Assembly (NCBI GenBank): GCA_964369605.1
Contig: CAYJFD010000001.1
Coordinates: 62,001 to 126,000, forward strand
Direction: 5' to 3'
DNA: 64,000 nt
From: CAYJFD01 sp964369605
GTDB taxonomy: Bacteria > Bacteroidota > Bacteroidia > Bacteroidales > UBA932
Positions 1 through 8,031 of the stretch are shown here, one piece after another. A program made the position numbers and the translations under genes. How positions within the stretch are numbered: the stretch's first letter is position 1; the number at the start of each line of letters is the position of its first letter. The notes beneath the pieces were generated by a model, which was not told the DNA's origin, ran no database searches, and saw only the letters and a list, made by a program, of their open reading frames with translations.

Positions 1-18
1 TTATAATATTTTACACAA

Positions 19-44
19 AACCCACTAAGCAGGCTTAGTGGGTT
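19..44 (-). terminator. Rho-independent terminator of the tonB-like gene
   Basis: A perfect 12-bp inverted repeat (19-30 and 33-44) is separated by only two bases. On the minus strand it lies just after the stop codon of the tonB-like gene and is followed by a T-rich run, so it fits an intrinsic terminator for that gene. Confidence 0.8.
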
Positions 45-66
45 ATTTATCATTATTTTAATTATA

Positions 67-759
67 CTATCTTAAGACGAATCTTACAGGGAAAGTATAA
101 TTTACAGCTACTGCTCTGTCTCTCTGTTTACCAGGTACCCATTTTGGAGAAGATTGAACTACTCTGACAGCCTCTTTATCGATAGATGAGTCAACACCTC
201 TAAGTACTCTTACATTTTTAACTTGGCCAGTTTTATCAACTGTAAAGTGTAGAGTTACAACACCTTGAATACCATTTTCAGCTGCGCTAGTAGGATATAC
301 TAAGTTTTTGTTTACCCATTTAGAAAACTCACTTGGGCCACCACCATTAAATGAAGGCTTCTCTTCTACTAATGCAAATGGAATAGCTTCTTCTATAATT
401 TCTTCTTCATAGACCTCTTCAACGTAATCTCTGAATTCTACTCCTAAGTCGTTACTATCTTCAAGACTCACGAATAAGTCATCCTCTACTTCTATATCGT
501 CATCAACGATAGCTATTTCGTCAGATAGTATAGGTACTTTAGGTGCTTCAGGTACTGGAGGTGGAGCCTCCGTAGTAATAGGAGTTTCTTCGATTTCGAT
601 TTCAACAGTTGTCTCCTCTTCAAACACTGAAGCTACTTCACCAGATGATTTCCATTCAAAAGCAACATATACTAAAATTAGCGTTAAAGCATAACCTATT
701 AGCGTGAATAGGCCTTTTTTGTTTTCGAGATTTGCTTTTTCTGATTTTTTTATCTCCAT
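67..759 (-). CDS. TonB family energy-transducing protein
   Basis: A 230-residue TonB-like protein that would link the inner-membrane proton motive force to outer-membrane receptors. Visible architecture: a short basic cytoplasmic N-terminus, one membrane helix at about residues 17-36, a Pro/Glu-rich periplasmic linker (about 50-80), a very acidic stretch (about 80-125), and a C-terminal TonB domain (about 145-230) with the typical segment YPTSAAENGIQGVVTLHF and ending in FPVRFVLR. No exbB/exbD genes are adjacent, so it may be one of several TonB paralogues. It is transcribed divergently from ybeY and ends at a strong terminator. The acidic linker is unusually long but otherwise the protein looks ordinary. 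Which receptor it serves cannot be told from sequence. Confidence 0.88.
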   Translation of the reverse strand: MEIKKSEKANLENKKGLFTLIGYALTLILVYVAFEWKSSGEVASVFEEETTVEIEIEETPITTEAPPPVPEAPKVPILSDEIAIVDDDIEVEDDLFVSLEDSNDLGVEFRDYVEEVYEEEIIEEAIPFALVEEKPSFNGGGPSEFSKWVNKNLVYPTSAAENGIQGVVTLHFTVDKTGQVKNVRVLRGVDSSIDKEAVRVVQSSPKWVPGKQRDRAVAVNYTFPVRFVLR

Positions 760-852
760 AATATTTTATTTTACTTATTTCCGAGTATATTATTTAGTGC
801 GTAAAGGTATGTAAATATTTTTTATTTTACATAATAAATATGCCATTTTTTG

Positions 853-860
853 TAATTTTG
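853..860 (+). promoter_or_regulatory. -7 promoter element of ybeY-mnmG
   Basis: TAATTTTG matches the Bacteroidota -7 consensus TAnnTTTG, 22 nt before the ybeY start codon. No TTTG lies at the ideal -33 distance, so only the -7 element is claimed. Confidence 0.5.
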
Positions 861-882
861 CAGTCTAATTCAATTTTATATT

Positions 883-1374
883 ATGATTACCTACCACCTA
901 CATGACACACTTCAAAATGCGAAGTTTAAAATTAAAAACAAGAGAATCTTAAATTCTTGGATTAAGGAAATAATTTCTGAGCATCAATATAAAGTAGGTG
1001 ATATAAATATTATCTTAGTAGATGATCAAGAAATATTAAGAATTAATAAGGAGTACCTTTCACATAATTATTATACTGACATAATTACATTTGATACTTC
1101 AGAGTATGATGAAGATCTAGCTCTGATTGAAGAATCAACAAGAGTTTCTCGAAAGGTTAAGTCTATATCTAGCGATATTTTTATTAGCGTTGATACAGTA
1201 AGAGAAAATGCAGGAAAATATAATGTAGATGAGTTAGAAGAATTACATAGAGTTATAATACATGGAATACTCCATTTGATAGGATATGATGATCATGATC
1301 CGAAAGACAAGGAAAAGATGAGAGAGGCAGAGAGAACATCACTAACACTTTTAAGAAATAAGTATGGAATTTAA
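883..1374 (+). CDS. ybeY: Endoribonuclease YbeY, rRNA maturation factor
   Basis: A 163-residue YbeY/UPF0054 protein: a zinc-dependent single-strand endoribonuclease that takes part in 16S rRNA 3'-end maturation and ribosome quality control. The family motif HGxLHLxGYDH is recognisable at residues 127-138 as HGILHLIGYDDH. The first two metal ligands are His127 and His131. There is one extra Asp before the last His (His138), so the third ligand is shifted by one residue or replaced by Asp137. The gene overlaps mnmG by 11 bp, so the two are co-transcribed. Length is normal for the family. Confidence 0.93.
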   Translation: MITYHLHDTLQNAKFKIKNKRILNSWIKEIISEHQYKVGDINIILVDDQEILRINKEYLSHNYYTDIITFDTSEYDEDLALIEESTRVSRKVKSISSDIFISVDTVRENAGKYNVDELEELHRVIIHGILHLIGYDDHDPKDKEKMREAERTSLTLLRNKYGI

Positions 1375-3364
1375 TTATGATATCATAGTAGTAGGAGCGG
1401 GGCACGCTGGATGTGAGGCTGCGTATAGTGCCTCAAAGATGGGATCTAAAGTACTTCTTATCACCATGGATATGAATAAGATAGCTCAAATGTCTTGTAA
1501 TCCATCTATGGGTGGGATAGCTAAGGGTCAGATAGTCAGGGAGATAGATGCTTTAGGAGGATGTAGTGGCTTAGTGACCGATGCAAGTACTATTCAGTTT
1601 AGGATGCTTAACAAATCTAAAGGTCCTGCTATGTGGAGCCCTCGTGCTCAATGTGACAGAATATTGTACTCGCTAAATTGGAGATATATCCTCGAAAACA
1701 CCTCAGGATTAACGATTTGGCAAGATACTGTAACAAATTTAATCCTTTCAGAATCAAAAATTTCTGGACTTACTACACAACAGGGCGCTACATTTTACGC
1801 AAAACGAGTTATTTTAACTGTTGGAACCTTCTTAAATGGAAAAATGTTTATAGGTCCGACCACCTTAGAAGGCGGAAGATCAGCTGAGCCTTCTTCCTAT
1901 TTTCTAACTGAACAGTTAGCTCAGATTGGAATACCTACTGCAAGGATGAAAACAGGGACACCCCCAAGAATAGATATAAGAAGCGTTGATACTGCAAAAA
2001 TGCAAATTCAGTATGGTGATCAGAATCCTGAAAAATTCTCATACCTAAATTTGAATTCTGCTATACAAAATGGAGTAACACAAAAGCACTGTTATATTAC
2101 AAGAACAAATCCATTAGTTCATTCCATATTAAAAGATGCTTTTCATTTATCCCCTTTATTTAATGGTAAGATTTCAGGGATAGGACCACGCTACTGCCCA
2201 AGTATAGAGGATAAGCTAAAAACTTTTGCAGATAAAGAAGATCATCAGCTTTTTCTTGAGCCAGAAGGGTGGAATACAAACGAATTTTATATTCAGGGTT
2301 TCTCATCATCTTTACCAATGGATGTGCAAATTAATGCCCTTACAAAGGTTGCTGGATTAGAGAATGTACATATTTATAGACCTGCTTATGCAGTGGAGTA
2401 TGACTTCTTTGATCCAACGAGTTTATATCATACTCTTGAATCAAAATATTTAGAGGGTTTATATCTCGCAGGTCAAATTAATGGAACAACAGGATATGAA
2501 GAAGCAGCAGCCCAGGGTTTAATGGCAGGAATAAATGCTCATAGATCTATTAACGAGCTAGATAGTGTAGTCTTAGGAAGAGATGAAGCCTATATTGGGG
2601 TATTAATCGATGATTTAGTAACAAAAGGAGTAGATGAACCTTATAGAATGTTTACTTCTAGAGCAGAATATAGAATTTTATTAAGACAGGATAATGCTGA
2701 TTTGCGTTTAACTAAAATGGCATACGATATAGGACTAGCAGATGAGTATAGATACCGACTTGTTGATTATAAATATTCAAAATCTAATGATTTGTATAAG
2801 TTTGCTTCTTCTAATAGACCTCCAATAACTGAAGTAAATAATTTTTTAAAAGATAAAGGACAAAGTCAGATATCACAAGCTAAAACAATTAGTGAATTAG
2901 TTTCTAGACCAGATGTAGTTTTTACTGATATATTTTCCATTGTTCCACGTGGAACAATGGGTATTGATAAATTAGATTTCTTAGGAAATACTAAAGATAA
3001 TAATATACCTGAAGAAAGAGGGCAGTTAGAAGATTATAAGAATCTACCGTTTTTTCCTATGCATTATATCTACAGTGAAGAATACTCGAATACAATACTT
3101 GTAAGTGAGATAATTGAATCTGCGGAGATATCTATAAAATACTCTGGATATATTGAGCGTGAGAAGAGAATGGCAGATAAAATTAAAAGATTAGAATCAA
3201 TTAAGATACCTGCTAGCTTTGACTACTCTAAATTGAATTCACTCTCTATAGAGTCAAGAATGAAATTAGCAAAGCATCAGCCAAAGACTATAGCTAATGC
3301 TTCAAGGATACCAGGTGTTTCACCAGCGGATATCTCAGTGTTACTCGTGTATTTTGGAAGGTAA
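1364..3364 (+). CDS. mnmG: tRNA uridine-5-carboxymethylaminomethyl modification enzyme MnmG (GidA)
   Basis: A 666-residue FAD-dependent enzyme that, with MnmE, installs the (carboxymethyl)aminomethyl group on the wobble uridine U34 of several tRNAs. The dinucleotide-binding loop GAGHAG is at residues 11-16, followed by conserved blocks such as SCNPSMGGIAKGQ, KTGTPPRID and AGQINGTTGYEEAAAQG, and the helical C-terminal MnmE/tRNA-binding domain. It is some 40 residues longer than the E. coli enzyme but intact. The start ATG overlaps the end of ybeY. The codons for Val-Pro-Arg-Gly-Thr contain a perfect 16-bp parS palindrome. mnmG lies near the replication origin in many bacteria, which fits that site. 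Confidence 0.97.
   Translation: MEFNYDIIVVGAGHAGCEAAYSASKMGSKVLLITMDMNKIAQMSCNPSMGGIAKGQIVREIDALGGCSGLVTDASTIQFRMLNKSKGPAMWSPRAQCDRILYSLNWRYILENTSGLTIWQDTVTNLILSESKISGLTTQQGATFYAKRVILTVGTFLNGKMFIGPTTLEGGRSAEPSSYFLTEQLAQIGIPTARMKTGTPPRIDIRSVDTAKMQIQYGDQNPEKFSYLNLNSAIQNGVTQKHCYITRTNPLVHSILKDAFHLSPLFNGKISGIGPRYCPSIEDKLKTFADKEDHQLFLEPEGWNTNEFYIQGFSSSLPMDVQINALTKVAGLENVHIYRPAYAVEYDFFDPTSLYHTLESKYLEGLYLAGQINGTTGYEEAAAQGLMAGINAHRSINELDSVVLGRDEAYIGVLIDDLVTKGVDEPYRMFTSRAEYRILLRQDNADLRLTKMAYDIGLADEYRYRLVDYKYSKSNDLYKFASSNRPPITEVNNFLKDKGQSQISQAKTISELVSRPDVVFTDIFSIVPRGTMGIDKLDFLGNTKDNNIPEERGQLEDYKNLPFFPMHYIYSEEYSNTILVSEIIESAEISIKYSGYIEREKRMADKIKRLESIKIPASFDYSKLNSLSIESRMKLAKHQPKTIANASRIPGVSPADISVLLVYFGR
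2941..2956. promoter_or_regulatory. parS: parS centromere site (ParB-binding)
   Basis: TGTTCCACGTGGAACA is a perfect palindrome and matches the bacterial chromosomal parS consensus TGTTnCACGTGnAACA at every fixed position. The symmetry extends four more bases on each side (2937-2960). It lies inside mnmG. Chromosomal parS sites cluster near oriC and load ParB for chromosome segregation; no parAB genes are in the window. Confidence 0.8.
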
Positions 3365-3374
3365 TCTAGCCAAA

Positions 3375-4286
3375 CTACTCAAGAGGGAAACTGAAAATTA
3401 AATTCTCGTTTAATTTTATATTCTTATTTAGATATTTGAATAGAGCAAACTCTTCTCTTGAAGCACAAGTGATGGTAGGGTTGTCTATTGTGTAGAAACG
3501 ATAATTATTTATCTTTATTTTAGCTATGCCGCTATACTTGAATTTTAGTGTACTAGCAAACTTCTGGTTTAGATCCTCAATAGATTGAAGTTTATTACCA
3601 TATTCAAGAATATTTATGAAGTTAGAAGACAAGTCTTCTTTTTCAGGTGAACTTTCTGCAGATTCATAATTAACAGGGTAGGCTATTATATAGTCTCCAA
3701 GAGACTCTAGTGCTAGGCCATTTTCTCTTTGATAATATGAAATAATATATGATAAAACTTCAGTATTCCACTTGATATATGGATGTTTATTATAAAATGT
3801 TCCACGTAGAACATTTAGTTTTTCCGGGCTTAAATCTTCTATCGGCGAAGTATTATTTCCCTGTGAAATTATAGCTTCAACACTATGATTGTATATACTG
3901 TTATTATAACCAAGAGATCTGTAATACTCAAATAATTTGTCGCTTGCTGGTCTTAAAAAACAAAAGTCATATTTGTTATTAGACAAATATTTTTCTGTCA
4001 GGAGCATTAGTTTGCGCATATATGATTTCCCTCTGAAATTAGGATCAGTACATACCCCATAAATATATGCACCGTGTAGCATCTGATTATTGAGATTATC
4101 TTCATAGATACAATCTATTACAGTGAGAGCAGAGATTATCGTATCTCCCTCAGAAAGTATATAGGTATTTGAGATAGGAAAGCATTTTTGGAAAAAGAAG
4201 TCTAGAAAGGATTCATCAGAAGTGAAACTAAGAGCCCAGAGAGCTCTTAGTTTATGTATATCTTCATTATTTGCAAGTCTGAACAT
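3375..4286 (-). CDS. GNAT family N-acetyltransferase
   Basis: A 303-residue protein with an N-terminal GNAT domain (about residues 1-135). The acetyl-CoA-binding region is seen around VCTDPNFRGKSYMRKLM (about residues 92-108), corresponding to motif A (the Q/RxxGxG/A loop, here RGKSYM, so not canonical). The C-terminal half has no motif I recognise; it may be the second lobe found in larger Bacteroidota GNAT proteins. It is the last gene of a three-gene operon, 3 bp behind an acyl-CoA ligase. The substrate is unknown. Its 3' end converges on mnmG 10 bp away. The coding sequence carries a parS-like palindrome at 3798-3813. Confidence 0.75.
   Translation of the reverse strand: MFRLANNEDIHKLRALWALSFTSDESFLDFFFQKCFPISNTYILSEGDTIISALTVIDCIYEDNLNNQMLHGAYIYGVCTDPNFRGKSYMRKLMLLTEKYLSNNKYDFCFLRPASDKLFEYYRSLGYNNSIYNHSVEAIISQGNNTSPIEDLSPEKLNVLRGTFYNKHPYIKWNTEVLSYIISYYQRENGLALESLGDYIIAYPVNYESAESSPEKEDLSSNFINILEYGNKLQSIEDLNQKFASTLKFKYSGIAKIKINNYRFYTIDNPTITCASREEFALFKYLNKNIKLNENLIFSFPLE
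3798..3813. promoter_or_regulatory. Degenerate parS-like site
   Basis: TGTTCCACGTAGAACA differs from the perfect site at 2941-2956 by one base in the central CACGTG core, and the flanks (AAA / TTT) also continue the symmetry. It lies 857 bp from the first site inside the GNAT gene. Two so similar 16-mers in under 1 kb are unlikely by chance, but the core change may weaken ParB binding. Confidence 0.5.
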
Positions 4287-4289
4287 TTT

Positions 4290-6071
4290 TTAAAGATTAT
4301 TATAGATCTCATTAATTATAACTTTATATCGCTCAAGTATATTCTTTCTTTTAAGCTTAAGAGTTTGAGAAAGCATAGAGTTAGAAATAGTCCATTCCTC
4401 CATAACTAGTCTTTCTCTTTTGATATTTTCGTGTGGATTAAGTTTTAAATTAACCTTATCTACCTCTCTGTGAATTTTGGCGATAAGTTTAGGGTTTGTG
4501 ATTAGTTCTAAGTTATCTTTATAAGAAATTTTGTGTTTAGCAGCCCAGAAGTGTAATCTTTCTAAGTCAGGATGTATGATAGCTGAGGCAAATTTTTGAT
4601 TTTCACCTATCACGATACATTGTTGGATGTAAGGACTTTCTTTTAAGAGCGTTTCTATCACTTGTGGAGCTATATATTTTCCAGAAGAAAGTTTGAAAAT
4701 TTCCTTTTTTCTATCTGTAATTTTAAGATACTGGCCATCTATTAATTCGCCAATATCTCCCGTATGTAGCCACCCTTGTTCATCGATAACCTCTCTCGAA
4801 TATTCTGGATCCTTGTAGTATCCTAGCATAACATGTGGTCCTCGTGTCAAAATTTCTCCATCTTCAGCAAAAGATAATTCTGTACCTTCCATTGCTTTCC
4901 CTACAGTTCCTATCACATTAAAACCTTGCATCGGGCTGTTAACAGCTATGACAGGGGATGCTTCAGTCATGCCATAACCTTCAAAAATTCTAAGCTTGGC
5001 AGCATTGAATAGTCTTACCATCTTAGGTTGAATAGAGGATCCTCCAGATACTATTAACATTTCTTTTCCTCCTAATTTTTGCCTCCATTTTGAGTATACA
5101 AGTCTATCAGCTATATTTAGTTTTAATTTGTATAGTTTTGATTCATTATAATTGTCAAAGTTATTTGCGAATTTAAACGCCCAATCGTATATTTTCTTCT
5201 TTATACCAAATTGGTTTTTGCCAGCAGCTTCAAGTTTGCCATACATCATTTCTATTACTCTTGGAACAGAGCAGAAACCGTCCGCATGTGAGTCTGCTAA
5301 ATCTCTAGCTATAGTTGAAAGTGATTCTGCATAGTATATACTAATTCCTAGGTACTGATATTCGTAGTTCATAGTACGTTCATATATGTGACAAAGAGGA
5401 AGAAAACTTAGCATTTTTTGCTTATTTGTGACTGTTTGTTTAACAGCATGTCCATATGCATTGAACATTAAATTTTTATGAGATAGCATAACTCCTTTCG
5501 GAAGACCAGTTGTCCCTGAAGTGTAAATGATTGTCGCCATATCCTCAGTATCAATACTTTCGGATATATGTTTTACAAGCTCCTTAAATTCAAGTTCCTT
5601 TTCTTGTCCTAGACTTAATAAATTTTGTATATCTTCTTGATTATCAGTATAATACATCGGGATAAGAAGGATATCTCTGTCTATATTTAGGCATATCTCC
5701 TGAATATGTGAATGAATCTTCTTAGTACCGACAAAGATAATCGTAGCATCACTATGAGATATAATATGTAAATATTCTTCGTCACTCAGTGTGGGGTAGA
5801 CTGGAATATGTACCATACCTGCAAGATTTAATCCCATGTCAATAAAGTTCCACTCAGGGCAGTTTGGAGTAATACTTATAACTTTATCTCCTTTTTTATA
5901 GCCCCTTGCTAATAGAGCATAGGCTATAAAGTGAGAGTTATCAAAATATTCATTGACACTGAACTTTACCCAGCCTTCTTGCTTTCTGCAGCAAAGCATG
6001 TCCGCCTTGTTTGGGTAATTCTTTTTAAGTTCATATAAAAGATCAAAGGTGCGTTCAACTTGCTGTATCAT
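4290..6071 (-). CDS. AMP-dependent synthetase / long-chain acyl-CoA ligase
   Basis: A 593-residue member of the ANL adenylate-forming superfamily, closest in look to long-chain fatty acid-CoA ligases (FadD15 type). The P-loop-like AMP-binding motif TIIYTSGTTGLPKGV is at residues 180-194; later motifs include the GYGMTEASPV block, the GWLHTGDIGE block and the hinge region DRKKEIFKLSSGKYIAP. It would activate a fatty acid with ATP and pass it to CoA. It overlaps the upstream aldolase-like gene by 4 bp (ATGA) and is followed after 3 bp by a GNAT gene, so all three are one transcription unit. The actual acyl substrate is not evident. Confidence 0.9.
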   Translation of the reverse strand: MIQQVERTFDLLYELKKNYPNKADMLCCRKQEGWVKFSVNEYFDNSHFIAYALLARGYKKGDKVISITPNCPEWNFIDMGLNLAGMVHIPVYPTLSDEEYLHIISHSDATIIFVGTKKIHSHIQEICLNIDRDILLIPMYYTDNQEDIQNLLSLGQEKELEFKELVKHISESIDTEDMATIIYTSGTTGLPKGVMLSHKNLMFNAYGHAVKQTVTNKQKMLSFLPLCHIYERTMNYEYQYLGISIYYAESLSTIARDLADSHADGFCSVPRVIEMMYGKLEAAGKNQFGIKKKIYDWAFKFANNFDNYNESKLYKLKLNIADRLVYSKWRQKLGGKEMLIVSGGSSIQPKMVRLFNAAKLRIFEGYGMTEASPVIAVNSPMQGFNVIGTVGKAMEGTELSFAEDGEILTRGPHVMLGYYKDPEYSREVIDEQGWLHTGDIGELIDGQYLKITDRKKEIFKLSSGKYIAPQVIETLLKESPYIQQCIVIGENQKFASAIIHPDLERLHFWAAKHKISYKDNLELITNPKLIAKIHREVDKVNLKLNPHENIKRERLVMEEWTISNSMLSQTLKLKRKNILERYKVIINEIYNNL

Positions 6072-7111
6072 AATTTAGAGTTTAAGTAGTTATTAATATC
6101 AAGTATAAATAAGTCTATTTCTTCTTTGCTCGTGCAGAAAGAGCACATCCAGCGCACTTCCATTGTTTCTTCGTCCCAAATATAAAAATAGTGTCTTTCT
6201 ATTAAGTAGTCGTAAAGTCCCTGTGAGATAAATGCAAAAACTGCATTGGACTCAACAGGCCTGCTAATAGTGATTTGAGGGATTTTAGAAATCTCACTAG
6301 AGAGGTATGATGCCATGTCATTAGCTTGTTTAGCGATACTTAAGTTTAGGTCATCTTTTAAAAATGCTTCGAACTGCGCACTAATGTAACGATGCTTAGA
6401 GTAAAGTTGAGTCATCTGTTTTCTGATGTATAATTCTCTACCGCTTAAAACCCTAGCGGAGAGAATAGCGCATTCGCCAATAATCAAACCGTTTTTAGTC
6501 CCTCCAAATGAAAGGGCGTCCACTCCGCAGTCCATCGTTAGTTCTTTTACACTAAGACCACTAGCAGCAGCTGCATTACTTATTCTTGAGCCATCAATAT
6601 GTAGGTAGCAGTTATGTGCGTGCATAAGATCTGCAAGAGCGATGATTTCTTCTTGAGTGTAGAGTGTTCCTAATTCGGTAGGCTGAGATATCGATAGTAC
6701 TTTTGGTTGGGAATGATGTTGAAATCCAAATCCGATTAAATGTTTCTTTACCTCTTCTGGTGAAACCTTACCGTTAATGTGATTTAGAGGCACTATTTTG
6801 GCTCCGATTTGTTTTTCTGGGGCTCCGCATTCGTCTACATTAATATGAGCCGTAGAAGCGCATAATATGCTATCAGATGAATGGATTAAAGATGCAAGAC
6901 AAAATATATTTGCCCCAGTACCATTAACCGTGAAAAATGCTTTACAGTTTCCTCCTAGAGAATCTTCTATCATATTTAATACAGATTCAGTGTATTGGTC
7001 TTCTCCGTATGCTACACAGTATTGAGAGTTAGCCTCAATTATAGCTTCTAGTATTCTTGGATGGGCAGGAGAGTGGTTATCGCTTCCGAAACTGCTTTTC
7101 ATGTATTTCAT
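6068..7111 (-). CDS. Low-specificity L-threonine aldolase-like PLP enzyme
   Basis: A 347-residue fold-type I PLP enzyme of the beta-eliminating lyase/threonine aldolase family, which cleaves threonine or allo-threonine to glycine and acetaldehyde. The expected features are visible: the N-terminal FGSDNHSPAHP block, the Asp that contacts the PLP ring in HIDGSR (Asp173), and the Schiff-base lysine in SFGGTKNG (Lys206). It is the first gene of an operon with an acyl-CoA ligase and a GNAT acetyltransferase. Aldolase activity is inferred from family only; a related beta-hydroxy amino acid could be the true substrate. Confidence 0.85.
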   Translation of the reverse strand: MKYMKSSFGSDNHSPAHPRILEAIIEANSQYCVAYGEDQYTESVLNMIEDSLGGNCKAFFTVNGTGANIFCLASLIHSSDSILCASTAHINVDECGAPEKQIGAKIVPLNHINGKVSPEEVKKHLIGFGFQHHSQPKVLSISQPTELGTLYTQEEIIALADLMHAHNCYLHIDGSRISNAAAASGLSVKELTMDCGVDALSFGGTKNGLIIGECAILSARVLSGRELYIRKQMTQLYSKHRYISAQFEAFLKDDLNLSIAKQANDMASYLSSEISKIPQITISRPVESNAVFAFISQGLYDYLIERHYFYIWDEETMEVRWMCSFCTSKEEIDLFILDINNYLNSKL

Positions 7112-7161
7112 AGTGATTGGATATTTTGTTAAGTATTACTTATATAGCTAATTAGTAATCA

Positions 7162-7169
7162 CAAATATA
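7162..7169 (-). promoter_or_regulatory. Probable -7 element of the aldolase-ligase-GNAT operon
   Basis: On the minus strand TATATTTG matches TAnnTTTG, about 50 nt before the start of the aldolase-like gene. No good -33 TTTG is seen. Confidence 0.4.
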
Positions 7170-7260
7170 ACAAAATTAATTCACGACTTTGTTAATTTTC
7201 TCCAAGAATTTAGGGTTTAATTTTTCTATAGTAAATCTATCCCTAATTTATTACCGCATT

Positions 7261-7388
7261 CCCACCTACACGGAAGATTAAACTTAGGGCTGGCGCCATA
7301 TCTTCCTTAGATAGGTGGGAACGCTCCTCCGTTAATCCTCTCACTTCAGTACTTTCGCCCGCCATCGAAAAATCAGCAAATTCAGTCA
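7261..7388. repeat. Repeat A, copy 1 (hairpin element, truncated by gap)
   Basis: The left part (7261-7319) can fold into a long nested stem: CCCACCTA at 7261 pairs with TAGGTGGG at 7312, and inside it GGAAGAT at 7272 pairs with ATCTTCC at 7300, with GGCGCC near the loop. A conserved tail of about 70 bases follows, ending at the N run. It shares most positions with copy 2, including nearly all of the tail. Confidence 0.85.
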
Positions 7389-7488
7389 NNNNNNNNNNNN
7401 NNNNNNNNNNNNNNNNNNNNNNNNNNNNNNNNNNNNNNNNNNNNNNNNNNNNNNNNNNNNNNNNNNNNNNNNNNNNNNNNNNNNNNNN
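7389..7488. other. Assembly gap (100 N)
   Basis: Exactly 100 consecutive N, the usual placeholder for a scaffold gap of unknown length. It falls between two near-identical repeat copies, so the assembly probably broke on the repeat and the true number of copies is unknown. Confidence 0.98.
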
Positions 7489-7621
7489 CATCCCCTCCTA
7501 CCACGGAAGATTAATCTTAGGGCTAGCGCCACATCTTCCTTAGGTAGGTGGGAACGCTCCCCCGTCAATCCTCTCACTTCAGTACTTTCGCCCGCCATCG
7601 AAAAATCAGCAAATTCAGTCA
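7489..7621. repeat. Repeat A, copy 2
   Basis: Hairpin at 7494-7552 with outer arms CCTCCTA / TAGGTGGG and inner arms GGAAGAT (7505) / ATCTTCC (7533), followed by the same tail as copy 1 up to ATTCAGTCA. Base changes relative to copy 1 include ones within the loop and tail, while the inner stem arms are unchanged. Confidence 0.85.
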
Positions 7622-7674
7622 TTATATTACCGCCGAGCCATTTCGTTCAGGAATGGCAATGGCGTGTTTTGTCA

Positions 7675-7692
7675 GAGTTTCGCAAGAAACTC
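7675..7692. repeat. Small hairpin with GCAA tetraloop
   Basis: GAGTTTC, loop GCAA, GAAACTC: a perfect 7-bp stem closed by a GNRA-class tetraloop. A second stem built of GTACTTTTT / AAAAAGTAC follows at 7693-7711. Either could act as a terminator or structural RNA piece; neither follows a gene. Confidence 0.55.
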
Positions 7693-7781
7693 GTACTTTT
7701 TTAAAAAGTACAAACAAAAGAAAACAATCCGCGCTTTCTTCCATTCCTATCATCACTACTACTACCGTCCTAACACATTAC

Positions 7782-7850
7782 CACATCCCCTCCTACCACG
7801 GAAGATTAATCTTAGGGCTAGCGCCACATCTTCCTTAGATAGGTGGGTAT
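7782..7850. repeat. Repeat A, copy 3 (hairpin part only)
   Basis: Hairpin at 7789-7847, nearly identical to that of copy 2 for about 60 bases, but the downstream tail is replaced by unrelated sequence after the shared AGGTGGG. Confidence 0.85.
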
Positions 7851-7959
7851 GCTCTCATCATTTAGGCTACCCGAGTCGTGTTTTGAGGTTTTACTGCTCA
7901 AATATCTTGCATAAGCTGTATTCCGACATAGGTCACCCTAAATTTTAGATCTAAGCACC

Positions 7960-8010
7960 TCGCCCGTCGTCAAAAAACGCTCTCAGAAGGCAAAAACTCC
8001 GACGGACTGC
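7960..8010. repeat. Repeat B, copy 1
   Basis: CCCGTCG at 7963 and CGACGG at 8000-8005 form inverted arms around a purine-rich loop. The unit recurs about 72 bases later with only a few changes. Confidence 0.75.
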
Positions 8011-8031
8011 CATTTTTCGTCTCAAAATACC

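Noticed and set aside
7243..7622. Minus-strand open frames in repeat copies 1 and 2 that begin with the same 20-odd residues
   Set aside because: Both run into the assembly gap, differences between copies change residues freely and the third copy does not keep the frame. The shared part follows from the DNA repeat.
7548..7948. Two overlapping plus-strand frames of 94-96 codons
   Set aside because: They span hairpins and repeat copies, have runs of His/Tyr/Thr of low-complexity type, no ribosome-binding context and no family.
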